From JANWXR01 sp033577755 (GTDB lineage: Bacteria; Chloroflexota; Anaerolineae; Anaerolineales; UBA6663), in contig JAVQXV010000089.1 of the NCBI GenBank assembly GCA_033577755.1, positions 1 to 11,787 of the forward strand: DNA of 11,787 bases, written 5' to 3'. Below the pieces are notes generated by a model, which saw only the letters and a program-made list of their open reading frames with translations, had not been told where the DNA came from and ran no database searches. The translations under genes were made by a program, and so were the position numbers. Position 1 is the stretch's first letter, and every line of letters begins with the position of its first letter. This document shows, piece after piece, positions 6,798 to 11,787 of the stretch.

Positions 6798-7016
6798 GTG
6801 TGCACGCAAAGGTTGTCAGGGAATGTGCCGCACTTCGCCCTTCGGCGGGCTTCGCTCGGCGAAGCCACGCTCAGGATGGCCTGCGCGGCGGGCATCCTGA
6901 GCGGACGCTGAGCGAAGCCGAAGCGGTAATCGCCGGACGCCCGCCGCTCCCCTGAGCGCGCTCATCGGAGCGGTGTCGAAGGGTCAGGGTGCGGCTGACA
7001 GGTTTTGCGTGCACAC
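6798..7016. mobile_element. Intact MITE-like element (copy 3), 219 bp, with 8-bp target duplication
   Basis: The ends are GTGTGCACGCAAA-GGT-TGTCAG at the left (6798-6819) and its imperfect complement CTGACA-GGT-TTTGCGTGCACAC at the right, 19 of 22 positions matching. The flanks are a perfect 8-bp direct repeat, CCGACGAT at 6790-6797 and 7017-7024. The interior has no open reading frame of a transposase. It holds an 11-bp internal palindrome, CGCTCAGGATG (6868-6878)/CATCCTGAGCG (6893-6903), so the single strand would fold strongly. This is what a non-autonomous element mobilised in trans looks like; the source transposase is not in the window. Confidence 0.85.
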
Positions 7017-7031
7017 CCGACGATTTCCTAA

Positions 7032-7059
7032 TTGACATCTCGACCGGCGGCGCTATAAT
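7032..7059 (+). promoter_or_regulatory. Strong sigma-70-type promoter of the cys leader and operon
   Basis: TTGACA (7032-7037) and TATAAT (7054-7059) are both perfect consensus with a 16-bp spacer. Transcription should begin near 7066. The MITE target duplication ends at 7024, 8 bp before the -35. Confidence 0.85.
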
Positions 7060-7069
7060 TTCAGCAATC

Positions 7070-7138
7070 ATGACAGAGTTGAACCTGTTTGCTGAGGCCT
7101 GCATGTGTACCGGACGGAGGCGTTCCGCCATCGTCTAG
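7070..7138 (+). CDS. 22-residue putative leader peptide with Cys-Met-Cys
   Basis: ATG at 7070 opens a 22-codon frame ending in TAG (7136-7138). It begins MTELNLFAEACMCTG, with TGC at 7100-7102, ATG at 7103-7105 and TGT at 7106-7108. Three consecutive sulfur amino-acid codons upstream of a cysteine operon suggest a peptide whose translation senses Cys-tRNA. There is no Shine-Dalgarno, and the predicted transcription start is only about 4 nt away, so translation would be leaderless or nearly so. Cysteine-sensing leaderless short ORFs acting as attenuators are known in mycobacteria. A chance ORF of this size is possible; the codon content and position are what argue for it. Confidence 0.5.
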   Translation: MTELNLFAEACMCTGRRRSAIV

Positions 7139-7184
7139 TCACGCCTGCCTTCGGGACGACCCTACACCACACCGGCCAGACGAG

Positions 7185-7230
7185 CGGCAACCGCCTCCAC
7201 AAGTAAGAAAAGCGGTTGCCGTTTTGTTTT
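7185..7230 (+). terminator. Intrinsic terminator (attenuator) between leader and cysM
   Basis: CGGCAACCGC (7185-7194) and GCGGTTGCCG (7212-7221) form a perfect 10-bp stem with a 17-nt loop, followed immediately by TTTTGTTTT (7222-7230). A second T run lies at 7237-7242. It sits inside what should be the operon mRNA, between a strong promoter and the first gene, as expected for an attenuator. Confidence 0.85.
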
Positions 7231-7250
7231 GGCTGGTTTTTTATTCTTAG

Positions 7251-7274
7251 CGGATTGAACGGATTACGCGGATT
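7251..7274 (+). repeat. CGGATT triplet at 9-bp spacing before cysM
   Basis: CGGATT occurs at 7251, 7260 and 7269. It replaces any recognisable ribosome-binding site in front of the cysM ATG. Confidence 0.5.
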
Positions 7275-7280
7275 GTTTCT

Positions 7281-8231
7281 ATGCTAACTATGACGAGATT
7301 TCAAGTAGCCCGGCCCGTCCGGGTTGCGGCTCACTCGCCGGCCGAGTTGGTCGGCAATACGCCACTGCTGCGGCTGCGCGCCGTCACGGCACATCTGCCA
7401 AGCACGGTTGAGGTGTACGCCAAGGCCGAGTGGTTTAACCCTAGCGGCTCCGTCAAAGACCGCCCGGCGCTCAACATCATCCGCACCGCCGAGGCCAGCG
7501 GCGAGCTGACGCCGGACAAAATTCTGCTCGACTCGACTTCGGGCAATATGGGCATCGCTTACGCCACGCTCGGCCGCGCACTCGGCTATCGCGTGAAACT
7601 AACACTGCCCGCCAACGCCAGCCCGGAGCGCATCGGCATCCTGAAGGCGCTCGGTACAGAACTGGTGCTGACTTCGCCGCTGGAAGGGTCGGACGGCGCC
7701 ATCCTGGCCGCGCGTGAGATTGCCGCCAAGCATCCCGATGACTACTTTTACGCCAACCAGTACGACAACCCGGCCAACTGGCAGGCCCATTACCAGACTA
7801 CCGGCCCGGAAATCATCGAGCAAACGGACGGGCGCGTAACACACTTTGTCGCCGGGCTGGGCACCGGCGGCACGCTCATCGGCACAGGCCGCGCCCTCAA
7901 GGAGTTCAACCCCGCTATCCGTCTATACGCGGTTCAGCCCGATCAGCCCTTTCACGGCCTGGAGGGCCTTAAGCATATGGAGACCGCCATCCGGCCCGGA
8001 ATTTACGACGAGACACTGCCCGATGAGCAGATCGCTGTGAACACGGAAGACGCTCACGCAATGACGCGACGGTTGGCACGCGAAGAGGGGCTGTTCGTCG
8101 GCGTCTCGGCCGGCGCGGCAGCGGTAGCAGCATTGCGCGTGGCCGAGACACTGAGCGAAGGTGTGGTAGTGACGCTGTTCCCGGATTCGGGGTTCAAGTA
8201 TGTAAGTGAGAGGTTTTGGAAGGACGGATGA
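7281..8231 (+). CDS. cysM: PLP-dependent cysteine synthase, CysM type
   Basis: A 316-residue fold-type II PLP enzyme. The PLP lysine is K59 in 'NPSGSVKDRP' (53-62), the substrate loop is 'DSTSGNMGIAYA' (84-95), and the phosphate-binding loop is 'GLGTGGTLIGTG' (192-203). 'GVSAGAA' and 'PDSGFKYVS' complete the family pattern. With mec, cysO and moeZ directly downstream, the best reading is the CysO-thiocarboxylate-dependent enzyme, which makes a CysO-cysteine adduct from activated serine. In Mycobacterium tuberculosis CysM an Arg after 'EP' selects O-phosphoserine; here the loop reads 'VQPDQPFHGLEGLKHM' with no Arg, so acceptor (O-phosphoserine or O-acetylserine) is unresolved. ATGs at 7281 and 7290 are both possible starts. 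Expression probably depends on read-through of the upstream terminator. Confidence 0.93.
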   Translation: MLTMTRFQVARPVRVAAHSPAELVGNTPLLRLRAVTAHLPSTVEVYAKAEWFNPSGSVKDRPALNIIRTAEASGELTPDKILLDSTSGNMGIAYATLGRALGYRVKLTLPANASPERIGILKALGTELVLTSPLEGSDGAILAAREIAAKHPDDYFYANQYDNPANWQAHYQTTGPEIIEQTDGRVTHFVAGLGTGGTLIGTGRALKEFNPAIRLYAVQPDQPFHGLEGLKHMETAIRPGIYDETLPDEQIAVNTEDAHAMTRRLAREEGLFVGVSAGAAAVAALRVAETLSEGVVVTLFPDSGFKYVSERFWKDG

Positions 8232-8232
8232 C

Positions 8233-8288
8233 CGATGGCCGATGGCCGATGGCTGATAGCTGACAGCTGACAGCTGATGGCTGATGGC
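8233..8288 (+). repeat. Heptamer tandem array, YGAYRGC, 8 units
   Basis: Eight uninterrupted 7-mers fill the cysM-mec spacer: CGATGGC x3, TGATAGC, TGACAGC x2, TGATGGC x2. The array starts 2 bp after the cysM stop. It is followed by ATTGGAGA twice (8294-8309), the second copy covering the TTG of the next ORF. Confidence 0.85.
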
Positions 8289-8302
8289 TGAAGATTGGAG
8301 AA

Positions 8303-8743
8303 TTGGAGATCGTGCTGACGATTAGACGAGAGGCGATAAAGCAAATAGAAGCGCATCTGGAGGCGGCCTACCCGAACGAGGGCGCAGGGCTGCTCCTAGG
8401 GACGGCAAACGGCACGGGCAACAAGCGGGTCGAAGCCGTGCTGCCGCTGGAGAACCGCTGGGAGGGCAGCGAGCAATCTCACCGCTTTCTACTCGGCCCA
8501 CAAGATATGCTGCACGGTGAACAGGAGGCGGCGCGGCGCGGCCTGGACGTGATCGGCATCTTTCACTCGCACCCCAACCATCCCGCCGAGCCGTCCGGCT
8601 TTGACCGGGAATGGGCACTGCCCTGGTACTCGTATCTCATCACCACGGTGGCGCAGGGCCGAGCGATGCAGCATCGCTCCTGGTTGTTGCGAGATGATAG
8701 GTCAGGATATGATGAAGAAGAATTGATGATTATTAATGACTGA
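8303..8743 (+). CDS. mec: JAMM/M67-family metallopeptidase, Mec-type
   Basis: A 146-residue single-domain JAMM zinc protease. The motif is complete: E26 in 'YPNEGAGLLLG' and HxHx7SxxD as H88, H90, S98 and D101 in 'FHSHPNHPAEPSGFD'. In the CysM/CysO pathway this enzyme cuts cysteine off the CysO-cysteine adduct, regenerating CysO. In related JAMM/ubiquitin-like pairs (QbsD/QbsE) it also removes residues beyond the Gly-Gly. The second role is relevant because the neighbouring CysO carries three extra residues. The longest frame starts at TTG 8303, but that codon lies inside a duplicated ATTGGAGA. GTG 8312, giving 'VLTIRREA', is a good alternative three codons later with GGAG upstream at 8297-8300. 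Role is from motif plus context. Confidence 0.92.
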   Translation: MEIVLTIRREAIKQIEAHLEAAYPNEGAGLLLGTANGTGNKRVEAVLPLENRWEGSEQSHRFLLGPQDMLHGEQEAARRGLDVIGIFHSHPNHPAEPSGFDREWALPWYSYLITTVAQGRAMQHRSWLLRDDRSGYDEEELMIIND

Positions 8744-8754
8744 TGACTGACAAC

Positions 8755-8781
8755 TGCTGATTGCGATTCGCGTAATCAGCA
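8755..8781 (+). repeat. Hairpin in the mec-cysO spacer
   Basis: TGCTGATTGCG (8755-8765) and CGTAATCAGCA (8771-8781) pair over 11 positions (one G-U) around a 5-nt loop. No T tract follows, so it is more likely an mRNA-stability or processing hairpin than a terminator. Confidence 0.6.
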
Positions 8782-8831
8782 ATCAACAATCCGCAATCAC
8801 AAATCCAAAATCGCAAATCCAAAATCAACCA
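8776..8831 (+). repeat. Heptamer-phased array, TCNNCAA type, 8 units
   Basis: TCAGCAA, TCAACAA, TCCGCAA, TCACAAA, TCCAAAA, TCGCAAA, TCCAAAA and TCAACCA run without a gap, ending 10 bp before the cysO ATG. The related series at 3948-3975 shares TCCAAAA. Confidence 0.8.
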
Positions 8832-8841
8832 TCTAGAGACC

Positions 8842-9123
8842 ATGGCGACCATCCGCATCCCCACCCCCTTACGCCAATATACCGCCGGCCAGGCTGAAAT
8901 TGCCGTTAGCGGTGCGAACGTCGGCGCGGTTCTGGCCGACCTGACGGCGCAGTACCCGGCGCTCAAGGCGCACCTGTACGCCGACAACGGCGAGCTACGC
9001 GCCTTCGTCAACGTTTTTCTTAACGACGAGGACGTGCGTCACCTCCAGGGCGCCGACACGCCCGTCAAGGACGGCGACCGACTGATGATTGTGCCGAGCA
9101 TTGCCGGCGGGATGAGAAGTTGA
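8842..9123 (+). CDS. cysO: Ubiquitin-like sulfur carrier CysO (MoaD/ThiS fold) with masked C-terminus
   Basis: A 93-residue beta-grasp protein: 'ATIRIPTPLRQYTAGQAEI' strand pair, 'GANVGAVLADLTAQYPALKAHL' helix, 'LRAFVNVFLNDEDVRHLQGADTPVKDGDRLMIVPSIAGG'. The 'VNVFLNDEDVRHLQG' and 'PxVKDGDxLxIVPxxAGG' signatures favour CysO/MoaD-like over ThiS. CysO is adenylated at its C-terminal glycine by MoeZ, converted to a thiocarboxylate, and used as sulfur donor by CysM. Here G89-G90 is followed by Met-Arg-Ser, so the glycine is not free; processing, perhaps by the adjacent JAMM protease, would be needed. The last codon and stop (AGTTGA) already belong to the next heptamer series. Removing one A after GGCGGG would give a stop directly after Gly-Gly, so an indel is an alternative explanation. 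Confidence 0.92.
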   Translation: MATIRIPTPLRQYTAGQAEIAVSGANVGAVLADLTAQYPALKAHLYADNGELRAFVNVFLNDEDVRHLQGADTPVKDGDRLMIVPSIAGGMRS

Positions 9124-9159
9124 AAGTTGCAGGTTGAAATCTTCCATCAATCATCATCA
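9118..9159 (+). repeat. Heptamer-phased repeat in the cysO-moeZ spacer
   Basis: AGTTGAA, AGTTGCA and GGTTGAA (9118-9138) are followed in the same 7-bp register by ATCTTCC, ATCAATC and ATCATCA. The first unit contains the cysO stop codon. AAGG at 9159-9162 then serves as a plausible moeZ ribosome site. Confidence 0.65.
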
Positions 9160-9170
9160 AGGTATCCACC

Positions 9171-10358
9171 ATGACTACAGCCATCCCCCTCCAACGCCTC
9201 GATCCGGCCACGGTTGAGCTATCGCACGAAGAGATTCGGCGCTACAGTCGCCACCTCATCATGCCCGAAGTCGCGCTCAGCGGGCAGAAGAAGCTCAAGG
9301 CTGCCAGCGTGCTGCTCATCGGCACCGGCGGCCTCGGCTCGCCGCTGGCGCTCTACCTGGCCGCCGCCGGCATCGGCCGCATCGGCCTGGTGGATTATGA
9401 TGTAGTGGACCCCACCAACCTGCATCGCCAAATCATTCACGGCACGGCCAGCGTGGGCAAGCTCAAGGTCGAATCGGCCAAGGCCCGCATGCTGGATGTG
9501 AACCCCGACATCGAGGTGGTCACCTATAACGAGCCGTTCACGTCCGCGAACGCTATGCAGATCGCAAAGGACTACGACATCATCGTAGACGGCACCGACA
9601 ACTTCCCCACGCGTTACCTGACCAACGATGTGTGTGTGCTGCTCGGCAAGCCGAACGTGTACGGCAGCATCTTCCGCTTTGAGGGCCAGGCCTCGGTGTT
9701 CTACGCCAAGGAGGGGCCGTGCTACCGCTGCCTTTTCCCAGAGCCGCCGCCGCCCGGCCTGGTCCCCTCCTGCGCCGAGGGCGGCGTGCTCGGCATCCTG
9801 CCCGGCACCATCGGTACCATTCAGGCGACGGAGACCATCAAGCTCATCCTCGGCATCGGCCAGCCACTAATCGGCCGGCTGCTGCTGTACGATGCGCTCT
9901 CAATGACCGTAGAAGAGGTCAAGCTGCATAAGAATCCCAAGTGCGCTATCTGTGGCCCTAACCCGACGGTGACCGAGCTGATTGATTACGAGCAGTTCTG
10001 CGGCGTGCCCGGCCACGACCGCGAGAGCGAGACCGGCTCCTCTTGGGACATCACGCCGACGGAGCTGGCCGAGCGGCTCAGGGCCGGCAACCATATCAAA
10101 ATCATAGACGTGCGTGAGCCGTATGAATGGGAGATTTCGCATATCGAGGGCGCGCAGCTCATTCCGCTGGGTACGTTGGCGGCGCACATGCACGAGCTGG
10201 ACTCCGCCGATGAGATCGTCCTTCAGTGCAGAACCGGCGCACGTTCGCTTAAGGCGCTGGAGCTGCTGTACACGGCAGGCTTTCGCAAGCTGAAGAATCT
10301 AAAAGGCGGAATCAATGCCTGGGCGCGTGAGGTGGATCCCAGCCTGCCTATTTACTGA
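9171..10358 (+). CDS. moeZ: MoeZ-type adenylyltransferase/sulfurtransferase (E1-like domain plus rhodanese)
   Basis: A 395-residue fusion. The N-terminal MoeB/ThiF/E1 domain (about 15-280) has the ATP loop GTGGLGSPLA (51-60), 'DGTDNFPTRY' (140-149), zinc cysteines C184-xx-C187 and C258-xx-C261, and 'PSCAEGGVLG' with C201. The C-terminal rhodanese domain (about 292-392) has 'IIDVREPYEW' (311-320) and the active-site loop CRTGARS with C353. MoeZ adenylates the C-terminal glycine of small sulfur carriers, then passes a persulfide sulfur from the rhodanese Cys to form the thiocarboxylate. Being last in cysM-mec-cysO-moeZ, its carrier is most likely CysO; it could also serve MoaD. Both active sites look intact. 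In M. tuberculosis moeZ lies apart from mec-cysO-cysM, so having all four together is notable. Confidence 0.95.
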   Translation: MTTAIPLQRLDPATVELSHEEIRRYSRHLIMPEVALSGQKKLKAASVLLIGTGGLGSPLALYLAAAGIGRIGLVDYDVVDPTNLHRQIIHGTASVGKLKVESAKARMLDVNPDIEVVTYNEPFTSANAMQIAKDYDIIVDGTDNFPTRYLTNDVCVLLGKPNVYGSIFRFEGQASVFYAKEGPCYRCLFPEPPPPGLVPSCAEGGVLGILPGTIGTIQATETIKLILGIGQPLIGRLLLYDALSMTVEEVKLHKNPKCAICGPNPTVTELIDYEQFCGVPGHDRESETGSSWDITPTELAERLRAGNHIKIIDVREPYEWEISHIEGAQLIPLGTLAAHMHELDSADEIVLQCRTGARSLKALELLYTAGFRKLKNLKGGINAWAREVDPSLPIY

Positions 10359-10366
10359 CGAGCCGG

Positions 10367-10372
10367 TATAAT
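10367..10372 (+). promoter_or_regulatory. Candidate -10 before the HD-GYP gene
   Basis: A perfect TATAAT 22 bp before the ATG, just after the moeZ stop. No -35-like hexamer lies at the right distance, so an independent promoter is only suggested. Confidence 0.4.
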
Positions 10373-10394
10373 CGGGCGCAGCCGCGAGAAACTT

Positions 10395-11787
10395 ATGCCT
10401 GCGCCCGCCGTCAACGTTGCGAAGTTACTGACCGACCTCAGTCAACTCCTGCGCTCCCCGCTGGAACTGGAGACTCTGCTCAGCTCCATCCTGGCGTACA
10501 CACAATCCGCCTTTGCCTGCGAGGGCGGCTCAATCTGGCTCTTCGATGAGAAGCAGAGAGTTCTGGGCCGGGTGTGCGCCGTCGGCGCAGAAGCTGAACA
10601 TCTGCCGCACCTGCCGCTGACCACCGATTCGCTGACGCCGCTCAGCGAGCCGGCGCTAACGCAGGCGCTGGCTCACCCCGGCGTGCGCAGCCGATTGAAC
10701 GCCCTGCTTCCCGCACCGGCAGAGCAGCCCGGCTTTATCAGCCTGATCAACAAGCGCGACGCGCCGATGTTTACCGACGAAGACGCCGCTGCGCTGCAGA
10801 CCGTCGCTGCCTACACTGCGCTGGCCATCCACAACGCGTGCCTGAGCCGGCGCGAGGCGCGCACCCTTGAACGCCACAAGCTGCTCGATCAAATCCACAT
10901 CTACTTTCAGGAAACGCTCGACATCGAAGCCCTCATCCCGCGCATCTTCGCCGAGGTCAACAAAGCCATTCAGGCCGAGGGCCAGTCCATCTGGCTGCTC
11001 AACGACGACGGCGAGACCGCCACCTGCAAGTACGCTACCGGCGCCGGCGCCGACAACGTTATCAACCTGACCGTGCCGCTCGACAAGAGCATCGTCGGCA
11101 ACACCATCCTCACCCAGAAACCCATTCTGGTGGAGGATGCGCAGAACGACCCGCGCCTCTACCGCCATGCCGACGCCAAGACCGGGCTGACCACGCGCAC
11201 GCTGATGTCGGTGCCGCTGGTGTATCGGGGCTTCTCCATCGGCGCACTTCAAGCCCTCAACAAGAGCAACGGTGAGTCCTTCACGCCGGATGACCTCTTC
11301 CTGTTCACCAGCATCGCCAGCAGTGCCGCACTTGCCATCGAGAACGCCCGCCTGTACCAGCAGCTGCAGGCCAGCTACGACCTGACGCTGCATGCTCTCA
11401 CCGCCGCGCTTGACCTGCGCGACCGCGAGACCGAGGGTCACTCGCAGCGCGTTGTCGCTTACACCGTGCGGCTGGCGCAGCAGCTCGGCCTACCGCCCGA
11501 CCTCATCGAGCATATTCGCCGCGGCGCGCTGCTGCATGACGTGGGTAAAATCGGCGTGCCCGACCGTATTCTGCACAAACCCGGTGCGCTCGACCCTGAG
11601 GAACGGCGCGAGATCGAGAAGCATCCGCAAAAAGGCTATGAAATGCTGCTCGGCATCCGCCCGCTGGAACAGGCCATCGAGATTGTGCTCTCGCATCACG
11701 AGCGCTGGGACGGCACCGGCTACCCCTTCGGACTGGCCGGCGAGGCTACGCCCATCGGCGCGCGCATCTTTGCTGTGGCCGATACTT
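10395..11787 (+). CDS. GAF-GAF-HD-GYP protein, putative c-di-GMP phosphodiesterase (3' end outside window)
   Basis: An open frame from ATG 10395 runs 464 codons to the window edge without a stop. Two GAF sensor domains are visible (about 15-150 and 175-320; the second has 'GQSIWLLNDDGETATC' and 'MSVPLVYRGFSIGALQALNK'). A helical linker ('LYQQLQASYDLTLHALTAALDLRDRETEGH') leads into an HD-GYP domain with H381-D382 ('LLHDVGKIGVPD'), H434-H435 ('LSHHERWDGTGYP') and the GYP triplet at 442-444. HD-GYP enzymes hydrolyse c-di-GMP, usually to GMP. GAF domains bind small ligands or cofactors, so this is likely a soluble cytoplasmic signal-controlled enzyme. It begins 36 bp after moeZ and could be co-transcribed or use TATAAT at 10367. 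The last expected part, the end of HD-GYP, is missing only because the window stops. Confidence 0.92.
   Translation, partial: MPAPAVNVAKLLTDLSQLLRSPLELETLLSSILAYTQSAFACEGGSIWLFDEKQRVLGRVCAVGAEAEHLPHLPLTTDSLTPLSEPALTQALAHPGVRSRLNALLPAPAEQPGFISLINKRDAPMFTDEDAAALQTVAAYTALAIHNACLSRREARTLERHKLLDQIHIYFQETLDIEALIPRIFAEVNKAIQAEGQSIWLLNDDGETATCKYATGAGADNVINLTVPLDKSIVGNTILTQKPILVEDAQNDPRLYRHADAKTGLTTRTLMSVPLVYRGFSIGALQALNKSNGESFTPDDLFLFTSIASSAALAIENARLYQQLQASYDLTLHALTAALDLRDRETEGHSQRVVAYTVRLAQQLGLPPDLIEHIRRGALLHDVGKIGVPDRILHKPGALDPEERREIEKHPQKGYEMLLGIRPLEQAIEIVLSHHERWDGTGYPFGLAGEATPIGARIFAVADT

Larger units (their letters stand above)
7066..7230 (+). promoter_or_regulatory. Candidate cysteine-responsive attenuator leader
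   Basis: The leader starts just after a consensus promoter, contains a short Cys-Met-Cys reading frame (7070-7138), and ends in an intrinsic terminator 50 bp before cysM. A local hairpin just past the Cys codons pairs GACGG (7113-7117) with TCGTC (7131-7135) and GGCG (7119-7122) with CGCC (7126-7129). The segment GGAGGCG (7116-7122) is alternatively a perfect complement of CGCCTCC (7192-7198), which includes the 3' end of the first terminator arm. TTGCTG (7089-7094) can also pair with CGGCAA (7185-7190). Mutually exclusive structures of this kind are what transcription attenuation requires. The mechanism is inference; the elements are seen. Confidence 0.6.

Noticed and set aside
6798..7016. 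Coding sequence inside the MITE (minus-strand frame 6871-7131)
   Set aside because: The frame crosses the element end, the target duplication and the cys promoter and has no family motif.
7066..7230. T-box or SAM riboswitch in the cysM leader
   Set aside because: I do not find the T-box sequence (AGGGTGG...ACCGCG) or recognisable SAM-box core elements. The short Cys-codon ORF with terminator explains the region better.
7066..7230. Stand-alone small RNA such as 6S or SRP RNA
   Set aside because: No conserved SRP core (GGTCAGG...GGAAGC) and no long rod with a central bubble. It could still be a small RNA of unknown type, but the position just before cysM favours a leader.
8233..8831. CRISPR array
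   Set aside because: Units are 7 bp, contiguous and degenerate, without spacers, and no cas genes are present.
8842..10358. Thiamine (ThiS/ThiF) or molybdopterin (MoaD/MoeB) assignment for the carrier and E1
   Set aside because: No thiG, thiC, moaE or moeA genes are nearby, whereas CysM and a JAMM protease are. The rhodanese fusion is MoeZ-like. Side activity on MoaD cannot be excluded.
10656..11441. Minus-strand 261-codon frame
   Set aside because: It is antisense to the GAF domains of the HD-GYP gene, whose plus-strand frame has clear motifs.

Overview
The window reads as high-GC chromosomal DNA, probably from the Chloroflexota (Anaerolineae-like). The reasons are a Uma2-family protein, a lipoprotein opening with a 'DDFSNPRSGW'-type motif, a yqeY-pgpH-ybeY gene order, an actinobacterial-type CysM/Mec/CysO/MoeZ sulfur-transfer operon, and spacers full of short degenerate repeats. 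The phylum call is an inference from gene content; no rRNA or tRNA gene is visible.

Left part (1-2232): the end of a small inverted-repeat element (1-90), a stretch with a possible decayed zinc-ribbon/transposase fragment (about 180-300), a TauE/SafE-type permease on the minus strand (424-1164), a decayed second copy of the element (1256-1351) and a plus-strand lipoprotein gene (1582-2232). Middle part (2294-6704): a HIT-family nucleotide-binding protein, a Uma2 protein overlapping a GatB/YqeY-domain protein by 4 bp, then a PgpH-type 7TM-HD c-di-AMP phosphodiesterase followed by YbeY. The order yqeY...pgpH-ybeY resembles the Bacillus yqeY...yqfF-yqfG region.

Central non-coding block (6705-7280): an inverted repeat, then an intact 219-bp MITE-like element (6798-7016). 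It has 22-bp imperfect terminal inverted repeats and a perfect 8-bp target duplication (CCGACGAT). Eight bp past the right-hand duplicate-site junction begins a strong sigma-70-type promoter (TTGACA, 16 bp, TATAAT). This drives a leader that can encode a 22-residue peptide with a Cys-Met-Cys run. The leader ends in a perfect 10-bp hairpin with a T tract and holds a 7-nt segment that could pair with and disrupt that terminator. I read it as a candidate cysteine-responsive transcription attenuator.

Right part (7281-10358): a four-gene operon cysM-mec-cysO-moeZ. MoeZ would adenylate and thiocarboxylate the ubiquitin-like CysO, CysM would transfer the sulfur to an activated serine, and the JAMM protease Mec would release cysteine. 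CysO here does not end in Gly-Gly but in Gly-Gly-Met-Arg-Ser, so it would need trimming first, possibly by the same JAMM protease. After the operon comes a GAF-GAF-HD-GYP protein (10395 to the window end), a likely c-di-GMP phosphodiesterase cut off by the window.

The intergenic spacers inside the cys operon, and two others (2245-2286 and about 3909-3975), are built from degenerate repeats with a 7-bp period. The best leads are the attenuator, the MITE family, the heptamer-phased spacers and the masked CysO tail.
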